Both the position numbers and the translations under genes were made by a program. A stretch of DNA of 19,847 nucleotides from Acidobacteriota bacterium (GTDB taxonomy: Bacteria; Acidobacteriota; Vicinamibacteria; Vicinamibacterales; Vicinamibacteraceae): positions 1 to 19,847 of the forward strand of contig JACDAO010000170.1 in the NCBI GenBank assembly GCA_013695405.1. Direction: 5' to 3'. Below the pieces are notes generated by a model, which did no database searches, had not been told where the DNA came from, and saw only the letters and a list, made by a program, of their open reading frames with translations. Position 1 is the first letter of the stretch. Each line of letters starts with the position of its first letter. Shown here piece after piece: positions 14,003-19,847 of this stretch.

Positions 14003-15205
14003 TCAGGCGGGGGTTGCGGCCACCGGTACGGGCAGCGGCGCCAGCGACAGCAACTCACGCAGCCGCGGCGAGACCACCTCGCCTCGGTGCGTCACCAGGG
14101 CCTCGCGCGTGATCTCGTCGGCAGGGTCAACGGCCAGCGCGCCGTCCTTGGTGCGCAGGTGCGCCAGCAGCGTCGTGAGGTTCTTGGCGTACAGCTGACT
14201 GGCATGGAACGGCACCGTCGCCGTCAGGTTGGTCGGGCCGTGGATGGTCACCCCGGATACAACCACTGTCTGGTCGGCAACCGTCGCCTCGCAGTTGCCG
14301 CCGCGTTCGGCCGCGAGGTCGACGATCACCGATCCCGGCGCCATCGTCGCCACCATCTCGGTGGTGATCAGCACCGGCGACGGCCGTCCGGGAATCGCCG
14401 CCGTGGTGATGACCACATCGCTGTGCGCCACCACCCGCGCCATCGTCTCGCGCTGGCGACGGTAGAACGACTCGTCCTGCGCCGTGGCGTAGCCGCCCTT
14501 GTCCTCGGCGGCGGTACCCGCCTCGATCGGCAGTTCGACGAATCTGGCGCCGAGGCTCTCGATTTGTTCCTTGACGGCTGGCCTGACGTCGTAGGCCTCG
14601 ATGCGCGCGCCGAGCCGCTTGGCGGTGGCAATCGCCTGTAGCCCGGCGACACCGGCGCCAATCACGAAGACCCGGGCCGGCGACACCGTGCCGGCGGCGG
14701 TCATCATCATCGGGAACAGCCGCGGCAGCGTCGAGGCGGCCAGCAGCACCGCCTTGTACCCGGCGATGTTGGCCATCGACGACAGCGCGTCCATGCTCTG
14801 CGCGCGCGTGATGCGCGGGATCAGCTCCATCGCCAGGCTGGTCGCGCCGGTGGCGGCAACGGCGGCGGCGACTTTCGGGGTACCCAGCGGGTCGGCGAAG
14901 CCAATCACTGTGTGACGGCTGCTCAAGCGCGACAAGTCGTCTCCGCCCTGCACCCCGGAGGCGCCCGGCGTGCGTACCTGCAGCAGGACATCGGCGGCAG
15001 CGAAGACCTCGTCGCGGGTGGCCAGACGCGCTCCGGCGGCGACGTAGGCCTCGTCGAGGCATCCGGCGCGCAGCCCGGCGCCCCGCTCGATGACCACCTC
15101 GGCCCCGGATTTCACCAGCGCCGGCACGCTGGCAGGAATCAGCGCGACGCGGTCCTCGCCGGGCAACACTTCTCGGGGAACGCCGATGACCATGAGCAGG
15201 GGCAT
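14003..15205 (-). CDS. pntAA: NAD(P) transhydrogenase subunit alpha part 1 (PntAA type)
   Basis: The 400-residue protein begins IGVPREVLPGEDRVALIP and contains SMDALSSMANIAGYKAVL (137-154), the NAD-binding GAGVAGLQA at 183-191, the mobile loop from GYATAQDESF (238-247) into RQRETMA (250-256), VVITTAAIPGRPSP (264-277) and the late GPTNL at 323-327. This is the NAD(H)-binding dI domain of proton-pumping transhydrogenase. Alanine dehydrogenase is the nearest relative, but the GYA loop and the IPGRPSP block favour PntAA. In three-gene systems pntAB and pntB follow; here an FHA gene follows instead, so its partners must be elsewhere or absent. I start at ATG 15205; ATG 15193 is an alternative. The 25 C-terminal residues after RGEVV look like a non-conserved tail. 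Confidence 0.9.
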   Translation of the reverse strand: MPLLMVIGVPREVLPGEDRVALIPASVPALVKSGAEVVIERGAGLRAGCLDEAYVAAGARLATRDEVFAAADVLLQVRTPGASGVQGGDDLSRLSSRHTVIGFADPLGTPKVAAAVAATGATSLAMELIPRITRAQSMDALSSMANIAGYKAVLLAASTLPRLFPMMMTAAGTVSPARVFVIGAGVAGLQAIATAKRLGARIEAYDVRPAVKEQIESLGARFVELPIEAGTAAEDKGGYATAQDESFYRRQRETMARVVAHSDVVITTAAIPGRPSPVLITTEMVATMAPGSVIVDLAAERGGNCEATVADQTVVVSGVTIHGPTNLTATVPFHASQLYAKNLTTLLAHLRTKDGALAVDPADEITREALVTHRGEVVSPRLRELLSLAPLPVPVAATPA

Positions 15206-15337
15206 TGTAAACCCGCCGACTCGGGCAGAGGGCCAGCCCGCCGCGCCCCTGCGATGAACTGTTGACGCAGGTGCACCGTCCAATCTGGCGGTTCACACGG
15301 ACACCGGCCGACGAGACGGCCGCTGGAGATTCGAGAC
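15206..15337. other. Divergent spacer between pntAA and the efflux operon
   Basis: This 132-bp region should hold both promoters. I see a TTGACG at 15262-15267 on the plus strand but no fitting -10 box, so I do not call a promoter. Near the right end CGGCCG at 15305-15310 and again at 15317-15322, split by six bases, could form a hairpin just before the GGAGA ribosome site (15325-15329) of the membrane-fusion gene. Confidence 0.4.
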
Positions 15338-16534
15338 ATGACGAAGACGAGCAAGCGGCTCGGGATGGCGGCCGTCGGTGCCGTGATGATGGGCGGCGGC
15401 CTGTACGCGTGGTCGGGCATGAACCCGGCCAAGGCGACCTTCGAGCCGTCGCGCCTGGCCACGGTCGAGCAGAACACCATGGTCCGGTCGGTAGTCGCCA
15501 CCGGCAAGGTCGAGCCGATCGCGAAGGTCGAGATCAAGTCCAAGGCCAACGGCATCATCGAGCGGCTTCACGTCGACGTCGGCGACATCGTCAAGGTCGG
15601 TGCCGTGCTGGCCGAGCTGGACAAGGAGAACCTGCTGGCGCGGGTCCGTGAAGCGCGGGCCAACGTGCAGGCCGCCGAGGCCTCGCTGCAGGGCGCACGC
15701 GCGCAGCTCGAGAAGAACAAGGTCGAGGCCGAGGGTCCCGAGGTCGAGTTCGCGAAGCGCGCGGCACGACGCGCCGAGGACCTCGCTGGCCAGAAGCTGG
15801 TTGCGCAGTCCGAACTGGATGTCGCGCAGAGCGCCTACGAGCAGGCCGTCAACCGCCAGCGGGTGGCCAAGAGCCAGCTGATCGTCTCGTCGGCGAAGGT
15901 CTCGGAAGCCAGTGCGCAGGTCGCGCAGGCGCGGGCCAACTACGAGCGCGCTGAAGAGGAATTGCGCAACGCCACTATCCGTGCGCCGATTGCCGGCATG
16001 GTGCTGACCCGTGACGTCGAGATGGGCAGCCCGGTCTCGTCGATCCTCAACCTCGGCGCCAATGCGACCCTGGTGATGACCCTCGGCGACATCCAGGAAG
16101 TGTTCGTGCGCGGCAAGGTCGACGAGGCCGACATCGGCCTGGTTCGTTTCGAGCAGCCGGCCCGGATCAGCGTCGAGACCTTCAAGGACAAGAAATTCGA
16201 CGGCAAGGTGACGTTGATTTCGCCGATGGGCACCGAGAAGGACAACGTCACCACCTTCGAGGTCAAGGTCTCGATCGACAACCCGGGCAATCAGCTCAAG
16301 GCCAACATGACGGCCAACGCCGAGATCATCCTCGAGGAACATCCCGACTCGCTGATCGTCCCCGAGGCGGCCATCACCTACGACGCGGCGCGGCAGGCCT
16401 TCGTCGACCTGCTCGACCCCAACCAGCAGACCGGCCGCCGCAAGGTCCCGGTCAAGGTCGGCATCAGCAACGGCACACGGGCACAAGTCCTGGACGGCAT
16501 CAGGAAGGGCGACAAGGTCATCCTGCCGTCGTAG
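15338..16534 (+). CDS. Periplasmic adaptor (membrane fusion) protein, HlyD/MacA-like
   Basis: The 398-residue protein has a single N-terminal membrane segment (about 8-27) that anchors it to the inner membrane. Then come the first half of the lipoyl/biotinyl-like domain (about 58-96), a long charged Ala/Glu/Arg-rich coiled-coil hairpin (about 98-210), and the second lipoyl half starting at ATIRAPIAGMVL (212-223). β-barrel and membrane-proximal domains follow. Such adaptors link an inner-membrane ABC transporter to an outer-membrane channel, so an envelope with two membranes is implied. GGAGA at 15325-15329 serves the ATG at 15338. The stop lies two bases before the next permease gene. With those genes it fits a MacAB-type efflux or export system of unknown cargo. 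Confidence 0.93.
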   Translation: MTKTSKRLGMAAVGAVMMGGGLYAWSGMNPAKATFEPSRLATVEQNTMVRSVVATGKVEPIAKVEIKSKANGIIERLHVDVGDIVKVGAVLAELDKENLLARVREARANVQAAEASLQGARAQLEKNKVEAEGPEVEFAKRAARRAEDLAGQKLVAQSELDVAQSAYEQAVNRQRVAKSQLIVSSAKVSEASAQVAQARANYERAEEELRNATIRAPIAGMVLTRDVEMGSPVSSILNLGANATLVMTLGDIQEVFVRGKVDEADIGLVRFEQPARISVETFKDKKFDGKVTLISPMGTEKDNVTTFEVKVSIDNPGNQLKANMTANAEIILEEHPDSLIVPEAAITYDAARQAFVDLLDPNQQTGRRKVPVKVGISNGTRAQVLDGIRKGDKVILPS

Positions 16535-16536
16535 CC

Positions 16537-17832
16537 ATGCGCGAATCTTTCATCCAGGCGATCGACAACCTCCGCGCCAACAAGCTGCGGAGCGTGCTGA
16601 CGATGTTCGGCATCATGTGGGGCATCGTCTCGATCGTGGTGCTGTCGGCGCTCGGCGAGGGCTTTCGTCTCGGGAACGACGCCGTGCTCCGCGAGTTCGG
16701 CCGGAACATGAGCATCGTCTGGGGCTCACGGACGGCCATGCAGGCGGGCGGCGAGCGCGCCGGACGGCTCGTCAACCTGACCGTGGACGACGTGCGCGCG
16801 GTCCAGGCCCAGGGCCGGCTGGTGCTGGCGGTGAGCCCGGAGATCCAGCGCGGCACCAGGGTCAAGAGCGCGTACAACGAGGCCTCGGTCACCGTGCACG
16901 GCGTCGAGCCGCCTTACATGTTCATGCGCACCATCGAGGTCGATCGCGGGCGGCAGCTGAACTGGAGCGACGAGACCAACGCCAGCCAGGTCGCCGTGAT
17001 CGGCTGGGAGATGGCCAAGCAGCTGTTCGGCGAGCGCAACCCGATCGGCGAGCAGATGCTGATCAACGGCATGCCCTACGCGGTGGTCGGTCGGATCCGT
17101 CGCAAGGATCAGGACAGCAACTACAGCGGCCCGGACAACAACAAGATCTTCGTGCCGTTCGCGGTGATGTCGCGCCACCTGCCGCGTCCCGATGCGCCGC
17201 TCGGCACCATCAACCAGATGCTGGTGATGCCGCACGACGAGGTCGTCGCCGGCCTCGGTGCCATCCTCGGGAGCCGCACCGGCCGGGTCGAGGACATCGA
17301 CTGGCCTCTGGAGCGCGAGATTCGCTGGATTCTGGCGCGCCGCAAGTCCTTCGACCCCGATGATCGCGACGCCATCAACGTCTGGGACACGTCGTTGCAG
17401 ACGATGTTCTTCGACCGGATGATCAGCGGCATGTCGAGCTTCTTCCGGATCGTCGGCCTGGTCACGCTGGCGCTCGGCGGCATCGGCGTGATGAACATCA
17501 TGCTGATTGCGGTCAAGGACCGGACCCGGGAAATTGGCGTGCGCAAGGCGCTCGGCGCGACCACCGCGGCAATCCAGCGGCAGTTCTTCCTCGAGGGCTT
17601 CTTCCTGACGCTGATCAGCGGCGGCATCGGGATGCTCGGCGGAGTCGTGTTGTGTACCGCCGTCAACACGCTGGCGACGCTGCCGATCCGCTTTGCCGGC
17701 ATGATCATCACCTGGTCCAACTCGCTGCTCGCGCTCGGCGCACTGATCGTGATCGGCCTGATTTCGTCGACGCTGCCGGCGCGTCGGGCCGCGCAGCTGC
17801 CGCCCATCGAAGCGCTGCGCTATGAGATGTGA
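16537..17832 (+). CDS. MacB/FtsX-family ABC transporter permease (first of two)
   Basis: The 431-residue protein has one N-terminal membrane helix (about 18-40, in RANKLRSVLTMFGIMWGIVSIVVLSALG), a large periplasmic domain (about 45-300), and a C-terminal FtsX core with three helices, beginning near 310 with LVTLALGGIGVMNIMLIAVKDRTREIGVRKALGA. This matches type VII (MacB-like) permeases, which act by mechanical coupling rather than by moving substrate through the membrane. No ATPase domain is present. MQAGGERAGR at 68-77 is almost identical to a motif in the second permease. It begins two bases after the adaptor gene. Confidence 0.94.
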   Translation: MRESFIQAIDNLRANKLRSVLTMFGIMWGIVSIVVLSALGEGFRLGNDAVLREFGRNMSIVWGSRTAMQAGGERAGRLVNLTVDDVRAVQAQGRLVLAVSPEIQRGTRVKSAYNEASVTVHGVEPPYMFMRTIEVDRGRQLNWSDETNASQVAVIGWEMAKQLFGERNPIGEQMLINGMPYAVVGRIRRKDQDSNYSGPDNNKIFVPFAVMSRHLPRPDAPLGTINQMLVMPHDEVVAGLGAILGSRTGRVEDIDWPLEREIRWILARRKSFDPDDRDAINVWDTSLQTMFFDRMISGMSSFFRIVGLVTLALGGIGVMNIMLIAVKDRTREIGVRKALGATTAAIQRQFFLEGFFLTLISGGIGMLGGVVLCTAVNTLATLPIRFAGMIITWSNSLLALGALIVIGLISSTLPARRAAQLPPIEALRYEM

Positions 17833-17842
17833 CCTGCGCCTC

Positions 17843-17856
17843 GAGTCCTGAGCCCC
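17843..17856. repeat. Two heptamer-like units between the permease genes
   Basis: GAGTCCT and GAGCCCC stand in tandem in the 25-bp gap between the two permease genes. On their own they would be unremarkable; I list them because they follow the 7-base design of the longer runs elsewhere in the window. Confidence 0.3.
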
Positions 17857-17857
17857 C

Positions 17858-19201
17858 ATGACCCCTCCCGATGTCCTTGCCCTCGACACCTCGCTGCCGA
17901 TCACGCCGGCCAGGGTGCGGGGACGCGCCCGCACGCTGCGGATGCTGCGGGAGGTGGTGCGCGAGGCCCTGCACGGTGTCGCCCGCAACCGATTGCGCGC
18001 CGGCCTGTCGATGCTTGGCATCTCGTGGGGCATCGTCTCGGTGGTGATGCTGCTGGCGTACGGCAACGGCTTCCAGGAAGCGATCATGGTCGGCTTCCGC
18101 AACGCGTTCGGTGACGGCGTCGCGGTGATGTTCCCGGGGCAGACCAGCATGCAGGCGGGCGGACAGCGCGCTGGCCGTCGGATCCGGCTGAAGGAAGAAG
18201 ACGTCACGGTGGTCGCGCAACTGCCGGTAATCAAGTTCGCAAGTCCGGAGTACCTGGCGCGCCTGGCGGTGACCTACGGCGAGAAGTCGGCGACCCAGGC
18301 GATCCGCGGCGTCAACACGGTGTACGGCTCGATGCGGCAGGAGCGTCCGGCGCGCGGGCAGGGCCGCTGGCTGTCGGACGAAGACGTCGCCGACCGTCGC
18401 CGCGTCGCCTTTCTCGGCTACGAAGTGGCGCGCAAGCTGTTCGGCGCGCAACAGGCGGTCGGGCAGGTGGTCCGGATCGGCAACCGGCCGTTCGAGGTCA
18501 TCGGCGTGATGGAGGACAAGGTCCAGATGTCCTCCTACTTCGCGCCCGACAAGTACTGCGTGTTCGTCCCGTACACGACGATGGGCGAACTGCAGGACAC
18601 GACCTACCTGACCACGCTGGTCTTCCAGACCGTCAATCCGCTCCAGCAGGATAAGGCTCTGCGGGCGGTACGCGAGGCGCTGGCCCGGACGCATCGCTTC
18701 ACGGCCGAGGACGAGCGCGCGCTGAACATCAACGACTCGGTCGAGAACAGCGCGATGATCGGCGGCATCATCAACGGCCTGAAGGTGGTGCTGACCTTCA
18801 TCGGCGTGCTGACGCTGGCGATCGGCGGCGTCGGCATCATGAACATCATGTTCGTCTCGGTCACCGAGCGCACCCGCGAGATCGGCATCCGCAAGGCGCT
18901 CGGTGCGCGCCGCCGCGAGATTCTGCTGCAGTTCCTGACCGAGGCCTTCGTCATCACCTTTCTCGGCGGGGTGGTCGGCGTGGGGGTGTCGTGGCTGATG
19001 GTGTGGGCGTTCAGCCCGCGGCCCTTCCTGGCCGAACTACTCGACGACATGACGCGGCAGACCGACATCCACCTGGTGCTGTCGCTCGAACTGCTCGGGA
19101 TGTGCACGGCGATCCTGATGGTCGTCGGCATCATCGCCGGGCTGCTTCCGGCGCTGCGGGCGTCACGCCTGGACCCAATCGAGTCGCTGCGGTACGAGTA
19201 G
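17858..19201 (+). CDS. MacB/FtsX-family ABC transporter permease (second of two)
   Basis: The 447-residue protein has the same layout as its neighbour. A first helix spans about 48-68 (LSMLGISWGIVSVVMLLAYG), a periplasmic domain follows, and the C-terminal core begins near 320 with LTLAIGGVGIMNIMFVSVTERTREIGIRKALGARRREI. It has about 28 extra N-terminal residues ahead of the REALHGVARNRLRAGLS segment. MQAGGQRAGR at 98-107 repeats the motif of the first permease, so the two look like diverged tandem duplicates that may pair as a heterodimer. The ATG at 17858 has no clear Shine-Dalgarno; a start further in, near the helix, cannot be excluded. No ATP-binding subunit gene follows. Confidence 0.93.
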   Translation: MTPPDVLALDTSLPITPARVRGRARTLRMLREVVREALHGVARNRLRAGLSMLGISWGIVSVVMLLAYGNGFQEAIMVGFRNAFGDGVAVMFPGQTSMQAGGQRAGRRIRLKEEDVTVVAQLPVIKFASPEYLARLAVTYGEKSATQAIRGVNTVYGSMRQERPARGQGRWLSDEDVADRRRVAFLGYEVARKLFGAQQAVGQVVRIGNRPFEVIGVMEDKVQMSSYFAPDKYCVFVPYTTMGELQDTTYLTTLVFQTVNPLQQDKALRAVREALARTHRFTAEDERALNINDSVENSAMIGGIINGLKVVLTFIGVLTLAIGGVGIMNIMFVSVTERTREIGIRKALGARRREILLQFLTEAFVITFLGGVVGVGVSWLMVWAFSPRPFLAELLDDMTRQTDIHLVLSLELLGMCTAILMVVGIIAGLLPALRASRLDPIESLRYE

Positions 19202-19245
19202 TCGGGAGTCGGTAGGCGGGAGGCGATGCCTGATGCCCGATGCAA
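19201..19245. repeat. Heptamer tandem repeat in the convergent spacer
   Basis: The 50-bp spacer is nearly all 7-base units: GTCGGGA, GTCGGTA, GGCGGGA, a partial GGC, then GATGCCT, GATGCCC, GATGCAA. Two sub-families are joined end to end. It lies between the second permease and the convergent hydrolase and could include a transcription end, though no classical terminator is visible. Confidence 0.7.
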
Positions 19246-19251
19246 GGCGCC

Positions 19252-19847
19252 CTATCGTGACCGGCTGGCCCAGAGCGTGCCCAACCAATCGACAATCACC
19301 CGGGCGACCTCCGGGCTGACCTTGGCGTCGCCGAGACTGCCGTACTCGGAGACCTCGCCGGTGGGCGCGGGCACCAGCAGGTGGTTGATGCCGGGCAGCA
19401 TGACCAGTTGCGAGGCGCCGCGCTTGCGTTGCACGGCGAGCCCGCTGAGCAACTCGGCGTTGGACAGCCCCACCTGGCGGTCGCGTTCGCCGTGGAGGAT
19501 GAGCAGCGGCTGGCGCACCTTCTTCATCACCACCGCTGGTTCAAACGCCAGCACGCTCTGAAAGTACGGCGTGTCGGCCGCCTTGCGCATCGCCTCGGGC
19601 ACGCCTTCCCACCCCTGCCCCGTCACCACTGCGTTCATGATCTGCGCCTGCAGCTGTACGCGCCGCTGCTTCTCGTCGGCCGGCAAGGTCAGCGCGTCGA
19701 GCGCGCGCTGCTGCTGATCCAGGGCCAGCTCGCTGCCCTTGACGCCGGGTGTCGCAACCGTGATTACCGTTTCGATGTGGTCGCTGCGGCCGGCCGCGAT
19801 CAAGGCCACCGAGCCCCCCTCGCTGTGCCCGACCACGCTGATCCGCC
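19252..19847 (-). CDS. Alpha/beta hydrolase, N-terminus outside the window
   Basis: The visible 197 C-terminal residues begin RISVVGHSEGG, the nucleophile elbow of an α/β hydrolase with Ser in G-H-S-E-G. Further on LLILHGERDRQVG provides the acid Asp and PGINHLLVP the catalytic His, so the triad is complete. A helical lid-like segment lies between the Ser and the Asp. This pattern fits the serine aminopeptidase S33/esterase-like group. The substrate is not deducible and the N-terminal part, including any signal peptide, is missing. It converges with the permease operon and is transcribed from beyond the right edge. Confidence 0.88.
   Translation of the reverse strand, partial: RISVVGHSEGGSVALIAAGRSDHIETVITVATPGVKGSELALDQQQRALDALTLPADEKQRRVQLQAQIMNAVVTGQGWEGVPEAMRKAADTPYFQSVLAFEPAVVMKKVRQPLLILHGERDRQVGLSNAELLSGLAVQRKRGASQLVMLPGINHLLVPAPTGEVSEYGSLGDAKVSPEVARVIVDWLGTLWASRSR

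Noticed and set aside
15262..15267. TTGACG as the -35 box of the efflux operon
   Set aside because: No acceptable -10 box at 16-18 bases; single hexamer matches are expected by chance.

Overview
The window is a high-GC, densely coding bacterial chromosome segment with 18 genes I can support. Two are cut by the window edges: a radical SAM gene on the left and an alpha/beta hydrolase on the right. I see no mobile element, phage gene, CRISPR array, rRNA or tRNA. The gene mix suggests Acidobacteriota, perhaps a Vicinamibacteria-like lineage: a sigma-54 activator, an lpdA/E2/lipB cluster, tandem MacB-type permeases, and intergenic spacers built from degenerate heptamers. That assignment is inference from gene content and base composition, not from a marker gene.

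Left part (1-6728). A radical SAM maturase-like gene and an NtrC-type response regulator lie on the minus strand, separated by a 358-bp spacer without a gene. Divergent from them is a plus-strand cluster: dihydrolipoamide dehydrogenase (E3), a 2-oxoacid dehydrogenase E2 acyltransferase, the octanoyltransferase LipB that starts lipoylation of E2, and an ECF-type sigma factor. The first three make functional sense together: the E2 acyltransferase, the enzyme that reoxidises its lipoyl arm, and the enzyme that begins lipoyl attachment. E1 is not in the window.

Middle part (6755-13609). A minus-strand operon runs from a malate/lactate-dehydrogenase-like protein that has lost the family's catalytic residues, into two CNNM/CorC-type membrane proteins. 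A plus-strand SDR oxidoreductase follows. A minus-strand pair comes next, a PLP threonine/serine dehydratase and an MFS exporter, joined by a 4-base overlap. A plus-strand metallo-beta-lactamase-fold hydrolase diverges from the dehydratase; the two start codons share one CATG.

Right part (13652-19847). On the minus strand, a lone transhydrogenase alpha-1 subunit (PntAA type) is followed by a small FHA-domain protein, where the other transhydrogenase subunits would normally be expected. Divergent from it is a three-gene plus-strand unit: a membrane-fusion (HlyD/MacA-like) protein and two related MacB/FtsX-type permeases, with no ATPase gene beside them. The window closes with a convergent, truncated alpha/beta hydrolase.

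Most striking for follow-up are the degenerate MDH-like protein tied to two CNNM proteins, the orphan PntAA plus FHA pair, the heptamer-built intergenic spacers, the fully overlapping divergent starts at 12958-12961, and the edge-truncated radical SAM gene with its long unexplained leader. I did not find a complete system that I can claim is undescribed.
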